Positions 9,277-18,175 of a stretch of DNA of 64,000 bases are shown piece by piece. The stretch comes from DRGT01 sp022567895 (GTDB lineage: Archaea; Thermoproteota; Nitrososphaeria; Nitrososphaerales; Nitrosopumilaceae), in contig JADFGC010000001.1 of NCBI GenBank assembly GCA_022567895.1, forward strand, positions 1 through 64,000, read 5' to 3'. The translations under genes and the position numbers were made by a program. The notes under the pieces were generated by a model that saw only the letters and a program-made list of their open reading frames with translations, was not told where the DNA came from and did no database searches. The first letter of the stretch is position 1. Each line of letters begins with the position of its first letter.

Positions 9277-10752
9277 ATGAAATTAGGAGCAATTCTAGTA
9301 TTTTCTATAATCACACTCATGATTGTGCCCGCTTATGGAGATGTAATATCATTTGACCTTGAGAAAACCTCCTACAAAACCACCGAAAAATTTGCATTTA
9401 TAGGAAAAGAGAAAAGTGGCACAAAACCAGTCTTTGTTACTATTAGAAATCCATCAGGTGGATTTGTTGGAATGCTTGCAGATCCAATCTCAGACGCTGA
9501 CGGTAATTTTTTAACAATTCCAAGACCCGTTGAAGATTTCTTCACATCAGCGGGAATCTACAATGCAACCGCATTTACCGATGATCAAAATGAAAAAGAT
9601 GGATTAACAATCAGAATACAGTATGATGGAACCAAAATTTTTCTTCTTCCAGATTTTGTATTGAATCTAAATACTATTCCACTTAAAAAAGTTGAAGAAA
9701 AAAAGACCCTGATTTTTACTGCATCATTATCTGATCCTAAATTAACAGATGTAGTATTTAGCTTACTAAGCCCACCAGCAGGAGCAAGCATTAACAGTGA
9801 AACAGGAAAATTCACTTGGACTCCAACTGAATCTCAAGCAGGCGGTCAATATCTTTTTGATATTGTAGTAAAGAAGGGAGGAATAGAAGACATACAAACC
9901 GTAATAATTGAAGTACTTAATGCTCCAACTCCTGTACCAGAAGAACCAGAACCCCCTATACCAGAAGAACCAGAACCAAAAGAAACTGGTATTGCCCCAT
10001 TTGTTGATCCAAAACAAGATCCTCAATACTATGTAGACAGATACAACAATGAACCAAACTACAAGGACTGGTTTGACAAAAATTATCCAGAATACTCATC
10101 AATTTATGGAGCAGTAGGATTGGAAAACCCTGAACCACCAAAGGAGCTTGCACCATTTGTTGATCCAAAACAAGATCCTCAATACTATGTAGACAGATAC
10201 AACAATGAACCAAACTACAAGGCCTGGTTTGACAAAAATTATCCAGAATACTCATCAATTTATGAAGCAGTTGGATTAGAAGAGCCAGTAATTAAAGAAC
10301 CAGAATTTGGTGAATGTGGTGTTGGAACTAAACTAATTGATGGTGTTTGTACAGTCGTCAAAGCATCCCAAGGCGGAGGATGTCTTATTGCAACTGCAGC
10401 ATATGGTTCTGAATTAGCACCAGAAGTACAATTACTTAGAGAGATTAGAGACAACAAAGTTCTCAGCACAGAATCTGGCCATTCCTTTATGACAGGATTT
10501 AACACATTTTACTATTCATTCTCCCCAACAATAGCAGATTGGGAGCGTCAAAACCCAGCATTCAAAGAAACTGTAAAGCTTGGAATCACGCCATTACTTG
10601 CATCCCTTTCAATTCTAAACCATGTTAATGTCGATTCTGAGGCTGAAGTGCTTGGATATGGAATCAGTATAATTTTGATGAATATTGGAATGTATTTTGT
10701 TGCGCCTGCAATAGTAATCCTAAAAGCTAGAAAAAAATTCAGTTCACGCTGA
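9277..10752 (+). CDS. secreted surface protein with tandem repeats and CFI-box-CTERM domain
   Basis: A signal peptide from MKLGAILVFSIITLMIVPAYG supports the ATG at 9277; a GTG at 9250 is an in-frame alternative. A beta-rich N-terminal region leads into a putative Ig domain at about residues 130-215 (SPPAGASINSETGKFTWTPT), a Pro/Glu linker, two copies of a roughly 40-residue unit built on VDPKQDPQYYVDRYNNEP and FDKNYPEYSSIY, and a C-terminal CFI-box (GGCLIATAAYGSELAPEVQ). After that come REIRDNKVLSTESGHSFMTGF and two hydrophobic segments near the end (SLSILNHV region, GISIILMNIGMYFVAPAIVI). The CFI-box-CTERM family is recognised by its Cys-containing box but has no settled function. The next gene is a longer paralogue with the same C-terminus. 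Confidence 0.82.
   Translation: MKLGAILVFSIITLMIVPAYGDVISFDLEKTSYKTTEKFAFIGKEKSGTKPVFVTIRNPSGGFVGMLADPISDADGNFLTIPRPVEDFFTSAGIYNATAFTDDQNEKDGLTIRIQYDGTKIFLLPDFVLNLNTIPLKKVEEKKTLIFTASLSDPKLTDVVFSLLSPPAGASINSETGKFTWTPTESQAGGQYLFDIVVKKGGIEDIQTVIIEVLNAPTPVPEEPEPPIPEEPEPKETGIAPFVDPKQDPQYYVDRYNNEPNYKDWFDKNYPEYSSIYGAVGLENPEPPKELAPFVDPKQDPQYYVDRYNNEPNYKAWFDKNYPEYSSIYEAVGLEEPVIKEPEFGECGVGTKLIDGVCTVVKASQGGGCLIATAAYGSELAPEVQLLREIRDNKVLSTESGHSFMTGFNTFYYSFSPTIADWERQNPAFKETVKLGITPLLASLSILNHVNVDSEAEVLGYGISIILMNIGMYFVAPAIVILKARKKFSSR
9997..10269 (+). repeat. two near-identical tandem units, 156-bp period
   Basis: The sequence from CCATTTGTTGATCC at 9997 recurs at 10153 and continues almost unchanged for about 115 bp. 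It encodes the VDPKQDPQYYVDRYNNEP unit twice, differing mainly at GAC/GCC (Asp to Ala) and GGA/GAA. It lies inside the CFI-box protein gene, and a diverged pair occurs at the matching place in the next gene (about 13168-13440). Confidence 0.9.
10441..10545 (+). repeat. 105-bp segment shared with the paralogue at 13606-13710
   Basis: This stretch, encoding the residues after the CFI-box, matches 13606-13710 with only one difference by eye (GGC versus GGT), including silent third positions. Sequence on either side is much less similar. This suggests recent gene conversion or duplication between the two genes. Confidence 0.85.
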
Positions 10753-10836
10753 TTTAATTGAAAGTTATTTGTTAAATTGTGTGCTGAAGTTTATTCGCTG
10801 ACTTATTGGGTTTCAGAATGGTGCTAAGATAATACC

Positions 10837-13800
10837 ATGGATGAAAAACCCCTATATCTGCTCTTTAGTTTTTTGCTAATTATTAGTATAACAGTATCTC
10901 AAACCGTTCTGGCAGAGCCTGTTTTCTCACTCAATTTCGGCTCTTCTGGTTCTGATGATGATGAGTTTGATGTTCCCATAGGTATTGCACTAAGCCCCAA
11001 TGGACAAACTGTCATTGTTGCAGACACTAATAACAATCGCATTAATGCTTTCACCGACGATGGAGATCATCAGTATGAGTTTGGTTCATTTTGTAACATG
11101 GAAACAAATCAAGGATGTAATGATAATGCACCTGATGCAGTAGAGGACGGTGATGGGCAATTCAACAAACCAATTGATGTTGCAGTAGACTTGACTGGTG
11201 ACATCTATGTTGTTGATTCTAAAAATGATCGTGTTCAAAGGTTTGCCTCTGATAGAGATTTTGAATTAAAGTTTGGTTCATCAAATAGTAATGACCAAGA
11301 TTATTTGGGAACACCAAACGGTATAGCGATACAAGAATCAACAAAAGATGTTTACGTATCAACCATTGCTGATTCCATATCGGTGTTTGATTCATCTGGA
11401 ACATTTTTGTTCAAATTCGGCTCTACTGGCTCAGGCGCTGGTAATTTTAAAAATCCATCAAGCATGGTAATTGATGATTCTAAAATTTTGTATGTATCTG
11501 ATACAGATAATGACAGAATTCAATTCTTTGAATTAATTGATACCAGTGATAACTGCCCACAAGGCACTGTAGAGATTACAGGTGGAGTTTGTTTTGTAGA
11601 CGAGTTTGGCTCTTTTGGTCCTGATGACGGCGAATTTAATTCTCCTTCTGGATTAGCACTTGATGCATCAAATGATTTGCTGTATATTGCTGATACAAAC
11701 AACGATAGAATTCAAACATTCAAGCTAGTTGATACCAGTGATAACTGCCCACAAAACACTGTAGAGATTACAGATGGAGTTTGTTTTGTAGAAGAGTTTG
11801 GCTCTTCTGGTTCAGGTAATGGCGACTTTAATTCTCCTTCTGGGTTAGCACTTGATGCATCAAATGATTTGCTGTATATTGCTGATACAAATAACGACAG
11901 AATTCAAGTCTTTTCAATATCTGGGGCAATTCAAAATGTTCCAGGCAAACCAACCAGTATTTCTGCTCAAGCAGCATCTAAAACTTCGATATTTTTAACA
12001 TGGAATGCACCACCAGACGATGGCATTCCTGAAATCACTGGATACAAGATAGAATACAAAACAAGCGATGGTTCTTTTTCAACACTGGTAGCTGATACAA
12101 GAAGTTCCAGTACTTCATTTTTGCATGAAGGTTTGGAATCAAATGAAACTTACATTTATCGAGTGTACGCAATAAATTCTGCCGGTACTAGTACTGTCTC
12201 ATCACAAGCTTCTGCAGAACCAGGACAAACAACGGTACCAACAGGTTTGGTTGCAACTGCAATTTCTCCAAACCAAATCAGACTTTCTTGGATTGCTCCA
12301 TCTGAAACTTATGGTTTTCAAATTAGCGGTTATGAAATAGAACGCAAAATAACTATTGGTGTTTATGAAGATATTGCTAGTGTAAATGCCAACCCAACAA
12401 CATACACTGTCAGCAATCTTCAGACTGACAAAGAATACACATTTGTGGTATCTGCACGATACACACTTGGCTCAAGTGATATTTCAAATGAGGCATCTGC
12501 AACACCTAGAGAAGATTCAACTGATGAAACACCATCCCCACCTGTTACTACTCCAACCGCCCCACAACAACTAAAAGCAATTGCTGAATCAAATCAGATC
12601 ACGCTTTCTTGGAATGCACCATCATCTGATGGAAATTCTCTAATCTCAGGTCACAAAATTGAGGTAAAGACAGATTCTGGTTATTCAGTACTAGTTGATA
12701 ATACAAACAAACCTGTACGATCTTATGCAGACAAAAACGTCTTAGCTGGTACAACATATACATACAGAATTTTTGCGATAAATTCGGTAGGAATCAGCGT
12801 TGCATCAAATGAAGCATCAGCTACTGCAAAAGAGATATCGTTTGCAATAAAGGAATTACCAAAGAAGCTTACAACAGATGTAGAAAAATCAATGCAATTT
12901 GGTGTTCAAGTTATAGGTAGTTCTTCTGATGATTTACAATTTAGTTTAGCTAACAATGCTCCATCAGGTGCTCAGATTAATGCAAATACTGGAACATTTT
13001 CTTGGACTCCAACTAAATCTCAAGGTGGAAACTCTTACCAATTTGATGTTATTGCAAAAAGTGGAAACCTTGAGGACAAACAAAGTGTCACTATTACTGT
13101 AAATGCTGTGTCTGAACCCGCCCCAGTACCAATCCCTGAACCAAAAGAAACCGGTATTGCATCTTTTGTTGATCCAAACAAAGATCCACAATACTATATT
13201 GATAGATACACAAACGAACTAACCTACAAGGATTGGTTTGATAGCAACTATCCAGATAGAACAATTTATGAAGCTGTTGGATTAGAAAATCCAGAACCAG
13301 AAAAAACTTTGGCATCCTTTGTTGATCCAAACCAAGATCCACAATCTTATGTTGACAGATACAACAATGAAGAAGCTTACATGAATTGGTTTGACAAAAA
13401 TTATCCTGAATATTCATCAATCTATGAAGCAGTTGGACTAGATGAACCCGAAGTAGAAGAACCTGTTGAAGGCTGGTGTGGTGTTGGAACTAAACTAATT
13501 GATGGAGTTTGTGAAGTGGTAGAAACTTCAAGTGGAGGTGGAGGATGCCTTATTGCAACTGCAGCATATGGTTCTGAAATGGCGCCACAAGTACAACTAT
13601 TACGAGAGATTAGAGACAACAAAGTTCTCAGCACAGAATCTGGTCATTCCTTTATGACAGGATTTAACACATTTTACTATTCATTCTCCCCAACAATAGC
13701 AGATTGGGAGAGAGAAAGCCCAGCATTCAAGGAAACTGTAAAGCTTGTACTCACACCGTTACTAGCATCTCTTTCAATTCTAAATCACGTTGATATTGAT

Positions 13801-13905
13801 TCAGAACAAGAGATGTTAGGCTATGGAATCGGAATCATTCTAATGAATATCGGAATGTATTTTGTCGCACCTGCAATCGTGATTTTTAGAATCAAAAATC
13901 GTTAG
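10837..13905 (+). CDS. large secreted protein: NHL beta-propeller, three fibronectin III domains, CFI-box-CTERM
   Basis: 1022 residues. Signal peptide at 1-27 (FSFLLIISITVSQTVLAEP). NHL repeats occupy about 30-365, with the recurring phrase FNSPSGLALDASNDLLYIAD and FGSSGSGNGDF, forming a six-bladed-type propeller. Fibronectin type III domains lie at about 368-465, 467-555 and 565-665 (phrases LTWNAPPDDG, LSWIAPSETYG, LSWNAPSSDG). A putative Ig domain follows at 670-760 (NAPSGAQINANTGTFSWTPT), then two VDPN(K/Q)DPQ..YVDRY units and the CFI-box GGGCLIATAAYGSEMAPQVQ with two hydrophobic C-terminal segments. The build is an extracellular adhesive or scaffolding protein anchored by its C-terminus. 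Start ATG at 10837. It shares its last 250 residues with the gene upstream. Confidence 0.85.
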   Translation: MDEKPLYLLFSFLLIISITVSQTVLAEPVFSLNFGSSGSDDDEFDVPIGIALSPNGQTVIVADTNNNRINAFTDDGDHQYEFGSFCNMETNQGCNDNAPDAVEDGDGQFNKPIDVAVDLTGDIYVVDSKNDRVQRFASDRDFELKFGSSNSNDQDYLGTPNGIAIQESTKDVYVSTIADSISVFDSSGTFLFKFGSTGSGAGNFKNPSSMVIDDSKILYVSDTDNDRIQFFELIDTSDNCPQGTVEITGGVCFVDEFGSFGPDDGEFNSPSGLALDASNDLLYIADTNNDRIQTFKLVDTSDNCPQNTVEITDGVCFVEEFGSSGSGNGDFNSPSGLALDASNDLLYIADTNNDRIQVFSISGAIQNVPGKPTSISAQAASKTSIFLTWNAPPDDGIPEITGYKIEYKTSDGSFSTLVADTRSSSTSFLHEGLESNETYIYRVYAINSAGTSTVSSQASAEPGQTTVPTGLVATAISPNQIRLSWIAPSETYGFQISGYEIERKITIGVYEDIASVNANPTTYTVSNLQTDKEYTFVVSARYTLGSSDISNEASATPREDSTDETPSPPVTTPTAPQQLKAIAESNQITLSWNAPSSDGNSLISGHKIEVKTDSGYSVLVDNTNKPVRSYADKNVLAGTTYTYRIFAINSVGISVASNEASATAKEISFAIKELPKKLTTDVEKSMQFGVQVIGSSSDDLQFSLANNAPSGAQINANTGTFSWTPTKSQGGNSYQFDVIAKSGNLEDKQSVTITVNAVSEPAPVPIPEPKETGIASFVDPNKDPQYYIDRYTNELTYKDWFDSNYPDRTIYEAVGLENPEPEKTLASFVDPNQDPQSYVDRYNNEEAYMNWFDKNYPEYSSIYEAVGLDEPEVEEPVEGWCGVGTKLIDGVCEVVETSSGGGGCLIATAAYGSEMAPQVQLLREIRDNKVLSTESGHSFMTGFNTFYYSFSPTIADWERESPAFKETVKLVLTPLLASLSILNHVDIDSEQEMLGYGIGIILMNIGMYFVAPAIVIFRIKNR
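11539..11922 (+). repeat. two tandem NHL-blade units, 192-bp period
   Basis: GATACCAGTGATAACTGCCC at 11539 recurs at 11731, and the following roughly 170 bp are nearly the same, including silent positions. Each unit encodes one 64-residue blade with a Cys-containing insert (NCPQ...GVCFV). This points to recent internal duplication of a propeller blade. Confidence 0.85.
13606..13710 (+). repeat. 105-bp segment shared with the paralogue at 10441-10545
   Basis: This is the second copy of the near-identical CFI-box-downstream segment described at 10441. Both copies encode REIRDNKVLSTESGHSFMTG and the residues after it. Confidence 0.85.
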
Positions 13906-13940
13906 ATAATAATTATATTCCGCACCGCAAGTATCTGATC

Positions 13941-14324
13941 ATGTCATGGGATGAAATCGAAGTTCCAAAGGAATTGCGTGAATTCATGCCAGATAAGGCT
14001 GAATTAACTAAACTTGGGCAAAAAAATGGCGCAAATAAACAGTATCGCCTTGGAAACTTGCACATTCGAGAATATGATGATAAATTTCTCGTACACACTG
14101 ACAAAGTTGATCCAAGAAAGGATCCACTAGGACATTTAATTCATGATGCACCTGAAGTTCTAATTGGTTTAGCTTGCGCCGCATTTGGTGGCTCTAAAGT
14201 TGCAACAAGTATTTTCAAAAACAGTAATAAAAAAAATTCAGTACTGTCTAGATTGATTGCATCAATTCTTGCAGGTTATCTTGGTTATTCAGTATCAAAA
14301 AAACTAAAAGATCTTCACTGGTGA
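13941..14324 (+). CDS. conserved hypothetical protein with hydrophobic C-terminal half
   Basis: 127 residues, starting MSWDEIEVPKELREFMP. The first 70 residues are charged and soluble-looking (LHIREYDDKFLVHTDKVDPR). The second half has two hydrophobic segments (VLIGLACAAFGGSKVATSIF and LSRLIASILAGYLGYSV) separated by the basic KNSNKKN, giving a small two-helix membrane anchor. I do not recognise the family. It sits immediately upstream of the UbiB-like kinase in the same reading frame, with only its TGA stop between them. The ATG start and the coding character of the frame make it a real gene. Confidence 0.65.
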   Translation: MSWDEIEVPKELREFMPDKAELTKLGQKNGANKQYRLGNLHIREYDDKFLVHTDKVDPRKDPLGHLIHDAPEVLIGLACAAFGGSKVATSIFKNSNKKNSVLSRLIASILAGYLGYSVSKKLKDLHW

Positions 14325-14471
14325 TTAATCATAAGCACATTTAGAACAATCAAAGTTGTCATCAAACTCATTCCCCTACTTTTAGCACTAAGAAAAGACC
14401 GACGTGATTGGGTAAAAAGCGAAGGAAAAGGAGTAGATGAGGAAAAATACAGAAAAAATGCAAAAAAAGTT

Positions 14472-15884
14472 TTGAACACTTTCATTTCACTTGGCCCAGT
14501 TTACATTAAACTTGGTCAGTGGCTTTCATCAAGAGCAGACATTTTACCACAACCATACATGGAAGAGCTTGCAAAACTACAGGATCAAGTACCAGCGTCT
14601 TCTTTTGAAAATGTAAAACCAATTATTGAAAAAGATCTTGGACCAATAGATCAAAAATTTGATTCAATAGAACATGATGCATTGTCTGGAGCATCATTAG
14701 GCCAAGTTTATCGTGGAAAGGTTGGAAACCAACAAGTTGCTATAAAGGTAAAACGTCCTGGAATAGAAAAAATTGTCGAAGAAGATCTAAAAATTCTAAA
14801 AAAAATTCTTCCAACAGCACTGAAGTTTGTTGATCCAAACTTGAGATTTACTGCAAAAGCAATGCTTGCCCAATTTATTGAAACAATTCATGAAGAAATG
14901 AACTATACCATGGAATCCTCAAATCTAAAATCCATCAAGGAAAATCTAAAAGAATACGACAACGTAATTATTCCATCCGTTTTTGATGATCTTTCCTCTG
15001 AAAATGTTCTAACTATGGAGTATATTCCAGGCATCAAAATCACTAATGTTCAGGCTCTTGATGAGAAGGGAATTGATAGAGAAAAACTGGTAATTGACGT
15101 TCACAAGATTTTCTTTACAATGCTTCTTCGAGACACAATCTTTCATGCAGATCCACATCCAGGAAACATCTCAGTTACCGATGATGGAAAACTGATTCTA
15201 TATGACTTTGGAATGGTTGGCAGACTAGATAATGAAACAAGAATGAGATTGGTGCAACTTTATCTGGCTCTTGTCGAAAAGGACCCATCAAGAACTGTTA
15301 ACGCAATGGATCAGCTAGGAATGCTAGTTCCAGATTATAATCGCTCTACAATTGAAAAGGCAATTGAATTAACAGTTAGAGCAATGCACGGAAAAAAACC
15401 ATCAGAGATGGAAGTTGAAGCATTAATGGAACTTGCAAATAAAACAATGAGTAAATTTCCATTCACTCTTCCAAAAAATCTTGCACTTTACATGAGAATG
15501 GCAACAATTGTTGAAGGAATTTACAAAACGCACAAGGTTGACTTCAAATTTGTCAAAGTATTAAAGAAAATTCTTGAAGAAGAAAATCTAATCAAAGATG
15601 CTTACATTGAGGAGCTAAAATATTCCTTTGAAAGATTTGTAAAGTCACTTGATGCAACAATCGCAATTGCTCCAGAACTAAAAAAATTCATTGATGAAAA
15701 TAGATCCTTACAATTACTCTCATCAAAACCAAGATCAAATGTTTTGTTATCAGGTAGCATATTGTCTTCAGCAATTTTTATTGGCTCTGCATTTTTGTAT
15801 AGCGCTAATGAAACTGTATCAATTACTGGAATGATTGGTTCTCTGGTGATGATGGGAATTTTTGTAATATTTAGAAAAAGATAA
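14472..15884 (+). CDS. UbiB/ABC1 (AarF) family atypical kinase
   Basis: 470 residues from TTG at 14472. Family motifs are present: the KxGQ motif in GPVYIKLGQWLSSRADILP, the Ala-rich loop ASLGQVYRGK (AAxxGQVY type), the ATP-binding Lys in VAIKVKRPG, the catalytic segment FHADPHPGNI and the metal-binding LYDFGMVG. Two hydrophobic helices end the protein (SGSILSSAIFIGSAFLY, SITGMIGSLVMMGIFVIF). Such kinases or ATPases support isoprenoid quinone or lipid metabolism at membranes. The frame is open and coding-like upstream (RTIKVVIKLIPLLLALRKDRRDW) back to the TGA at 14322, with no ATG, GTG or TTG, so the true start is unclear. The gene stops one base before the convergent Hsp20 gene. Confidence 0.92.
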   Translation: MNTFISLGPVYIKLGQWLSSRADILPQPYMEELAKLQDQVPASSFENVKPIIEKDLGPIDQKFDSIEHDALSGASLGQVYRGKVGNQQVAIKVKRPGIEKIVEEDLKILKKILPTALKFVDPNLRFTAKAMLAQFIETIHEEMNYTMESSNLKSIKENLKEYDNVIIPSVFDDLSSENVLTMEYIPGIKITNVQALDEKGIDREKLVIDVHKIFFTMLLRDTIFHADPHPGNISVTDDGKLILYDFGMVGRLDNETRMRLVQLYLALVEKDPSRTVNAMDQLGMLVPDYNRSTIEKAIELTVRAMHGKKPSEMEVEALMELANKTMSKFPFTLPKNLALYMRMATIVEGIYKTHKVDFKFVKVLKKILEEENLIKDAYIEELKYSFERFVKSLDATIAIAPELKKFIDENRSLQLLSSKPRSNVLLSGSILSSAIFIGSAFLYSANETVSITGMIGSLVMMGIFVIFRKR

Positions 15885-16277
15885 TCATTCTATTGAGATA
15901 TCTTTTCCCTTTTTTGTAACAGGAATTGTAATTGTTAAAACTCCTTGGGAATATTTAGCAGAATTTACTTTTTCTTCTCCTTCTTTGATGTGAACTGGAA
16001 GTCTGATTTTTTTATCAATGACATTTGGTCTTTGATTACAAATTACATTGTCTTTTTTTTCATCGCTAGTATTTTTTTCAGCATTAATTGAAAGAATATT
16101 TCCATTGATTGACAGCTTGATGTCTTTTTTATCAAATCCAGGCATATCAATAACAACTGTTAGTTTTTTGTCATCAATTACCATGTCCACTGGCGGAAGA
16201 ACAAATTCATAGAACTCTCTTGATTTGTTGCCAATTTCCCGCATCATTTCTTTTGCCATGTATTTCACTAGACCCAT
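15885..16277 (-). CDS. Hsp20 / small heat shock protein (alpha-crystallin domain)
   Basis: 130 residues. The alpha-crystallin domain spans about 29-130: VDMVIDDKKLTVVIDMPGFDKKDIKLSI, then the typical KIRLPVHI segment and the hallmark A-x-x-x-GVLTI motif (AKYSQGVLTITIPV). The N-terminal arm is short (about 28 residues, MGLVKYMAKEMMREIGNK), as in archaeal small heat shock proteins. It binds unfolding proteins as an oligomer without ATP. The C-terminal tail KGKDISIE ends with an I-x-I-like motif (ISIE), which in the family docks neighbouring subunits. The gene is convergent with the UbiB-like gene and has its own upstream region of about 75 bp shared with thymidylate kinase. Confidence 0.95.
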   Translation of the reverse strand: MGLVKYMAKEMMREIGNKSREFYEFVLPPVDMVIDDKKLTVVIDMPGFDKKDIKLSINGNILSINAEKNTSDEKKDNVICNQRPNVIDKKIRLPVHIKEGEEKVNSAKYSQGVLTITIPVTKKGKDISIE

Positions 16278-16352
16278 TTTGAAAATTCCTTCTTATTTAG
16301 TTATAAATTTTGATAGATTTTTAATTCCTCAAACGCCCTGTGAATACATCTC

Positions 16353-16934
16353 ATGATTATAGTAATTGAAGGCGGAGATCAGGCAGGAAAAAAGACACAA
16401 TCTGAATTACTTGCAAAAGCACTACGAAAGAGAAAACTCAAAACAAAAATTTTCAGCTTTCCAGACTATAAAACCCCTGTTGGAAAAGAGATTAAAAAAT
16501 TTCTGATGGGAAAAAGAAAACTTCCAGTCCAGGTAGTTCATTGTCTTTTAGCAGCAAACAGATGGGAAAAGGTCAAAGACATCAAAGATGCCATATCAAA
16601 AAATTCCGTTTTGATAATGAATAGATACTACCAATCAAATCTTGTCTATGGTCTGGCAAATGGAATGAATTTAGCTTGGCTTGAAAATCTAGATGAAGGT
16701 TTACCAAAAGCTGATTTGGTAATTGTACTTGATGTATCTCAAAAAGAAGCATTTAGTCGCAAAAAAACAAAGCGAGATGAATTTGAAAAAAACCGAGAAT
16801 TTTCAAGAAAAATTTTCCAAGCATACAGACAGCTAGCAAAGAAAAAGCATTGGAAAATTGTTGATGCTTCTAAAACAAAACAAAAGGTTCACCAAGACAT
16901 CATGAAGATCTTTGCAAAAAAAACTGGGGCATGA
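16353..16934 (+). CDS. tmk: thymidylate (dTMP) kinase
   Basis: 193 residues. P-loop EGGDQAGKKTQSELLAKAL (residues 6-24), lid and DRY-type motif in NRYYQSNLVYGLANGMNLAWL, and LVIVLDVSQKEAFSRK fit dTMP kinases, which phosphorylate dTMP to dTDP with ATP. The usual D-R-Y is replaced by N-R-Y, and the P-loop has GGDQAGKKT instead of GxDGxGKST; both are tolerated in archaeal members. It is the first of three overlapping plus-strand genes (tmk, HD hydrolase, UMP kinase), with an ATGA overlap to the second, so nucleotide metabolism is the theme. Start ATG at 16353. Confidence 0.9.
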   Translation: MIIVIEGGDQAGKKTQSELLAKALRKRKLKTKIFSFPDYKTPVGKEIKKFLMGKRKLPVQVVHCLLAANRWEKVKDIKDAISKNSVLIMNRYYQSNLVYGLANGMNLAWLENLDEGLPKADLVIVLDVSQKEAFSRKKTKRDEFEKNREFSRKIFQAYRQLAKKKHWKIVDASKTKQKVHQDIMKIFAKKTGA

Positions 16935-18175
16935 AAAAAACTCATCTAGATATCATTGATCCAATTCATGATTTTATCAGAGTTTCAGGGCCTGAACTAA
17001 AAATTATTGATAATCCAATCTTTCAAAGATTACGAAGAATACGACAACTTTCAGGAGCTCATCTAACTTATCCTGGAGCACAGCACACAAGATTTGAGCA
17101 TTCACTTGGTGTGATGCACATTTCAGGACAAGCCGGACAAGCATTACAAGAAAAAGGAATTCTAAAAAAAGACGACATTGAAAATTTACGTCTAGCAGCT
17201 TTGCTCCATGACATTGGTCATGGACCATTCTCTCATCTTTTTGAAGAAATATTACAAGAAAAAAGGAAAATTTCTCATGAAGAAATGGGCAAAAGAATCA
17301 TTTTGAAAACAGAGATAGGAGATTTACTTTCTAAATCGGGTTATGATAAAAAATTCATTACCAAACTTGCATTTGGAGATTCAAAATTACAATTCATGAA
17401 TGAAATAATCTCTGGCATGCTAAGTGCCGATATGATGGATTATCTCTTGCGTGATGGTTACTATACAGGTGCAGAGCATGCAAAAATTGATCATAAACGA
17501 TTAACACAATCACTTGAAGTTTATCAAAAAAAACTCGCACTAGAAAAATCTGCATTGTATTCTTTTGAGTCAATGATGCATTCTCGTTATCAAATGTTCA
17601 AGGCTGTGTATTTTCACAAAACTGTTCGTTCTGCAGAAGTTATGTTGCTTGAGTCAATGAGACTAGCTGATGATGAGCTAGGATTGACCTCATTAAATTT
17701 GATAGACTATGTGGAGCTAACAGATGAATCCGTTCTACTCAAACTGCTTTCTTTGTCTGGTAGAACCAGTGAACTAAGAAGAGCAAAGAAAATTGCAGAG
17801 GACTACCAAAACCGCCAACTTCTAAAATGTGTCTTTGAAAGAATTCTAACAAACAAGGCCAAACTTGGAAAAATGAAAACAAGTCAATTAAGGAAAAAGA
17901 TTTCAAAAAAATCCAGAGTCAATGAAAATGAGATATTTATTGATAGTTCTATCACTTCATCGCTTCCATTGGGACCATCAAAAAAAGAATTACAATCAAT
18001 TATTCTTGTTACAAGAGATTCAAGCAAACGACACGCCGAAAAAATTCCCATCTCAAAAATTCCCTTGGTTTCTCAAATGTCTGGATTTATGAACATTCTC
18101 AGAGTTTACACAACAAACAAGAATAGAAAAAAAGTTGAAATTGCAGCCAAATCAATCCTTGGTGGTTTAAAGTGA
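16931..18175 (+). CDS. HD-domain phosphohydrolase (dNTPase-like, COG1078)
   Basis: 414 residues. The HD domain has all metal ligands visible: His in TRFEHSLGVMHIS (about residue 56), the His-Asp pair in LLHDIGHGPFSH (about 94), and a later Asp in SADMMDYLLRDGYYTG. The context IDPIHDFIRVSGPELKIIDNPIFQRLRRIRQL is the signature of the COG1078 group related to SAMHD1 and bacterial dGTPases. It probably removes triphosphate from dNTPs or otherwise hydrolyses nucleotides, but the substrate is not proven. It overlaps tmk by 4 bp and the UMP kinase gene by 4 bp (GTGA), consistent with one nucleotide-pool operon. Confidence 0.9.
   Translation: MKKTHLDIIDPIHDFIRVSGPELKIIDNPIFQRLRRIRQLSGAHLTYPGAQHTRFEHSLGVMHISGQAGQALQEKGILKKDDIENLRLAALLHDIGHGPFSHLFEEILQEKRKISHEEMGKRIILKTEIGDLLSKSGYDKKFITKLAFGDSKLQFMNEIISGMLSADMMDYLLRDGYYTGAEHAKIDHKRLTQSLEVYQKKLALEKSALYSFESMMHSRYQMFKAVYFHKTVRSAEVMLLESMRLADDELGLTSLNLIDYVELTDESVLLKLLSLSGRTSELRRAKKIAEDYQNRQLLKCVFERILTNKAKLGKMKTSQLRKKISKKSRVNENEIFIDSSITSSLPLGPSKKELQSIILVTRDSSKRHAEKIPISKIPLVSQMSGFMNILRVYTTNKNRKKVEIAAKSILGGLK

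Noticed and set aside
9956..10258. Long minus-strand frames inside the CFI-box gene
   Set aside because: They are antisense to the tandem repeats of a clearly coding plus-strand gene, and the encoded peptides are repeated, Cys/His-rich artefacts.
9997..10269. Tandem direct repeats considered as CRISPR
   Set aside because: The unit is about 115 bp with a 156-bp period, lies in frame inside a protein gene and encodes a repeated domain.
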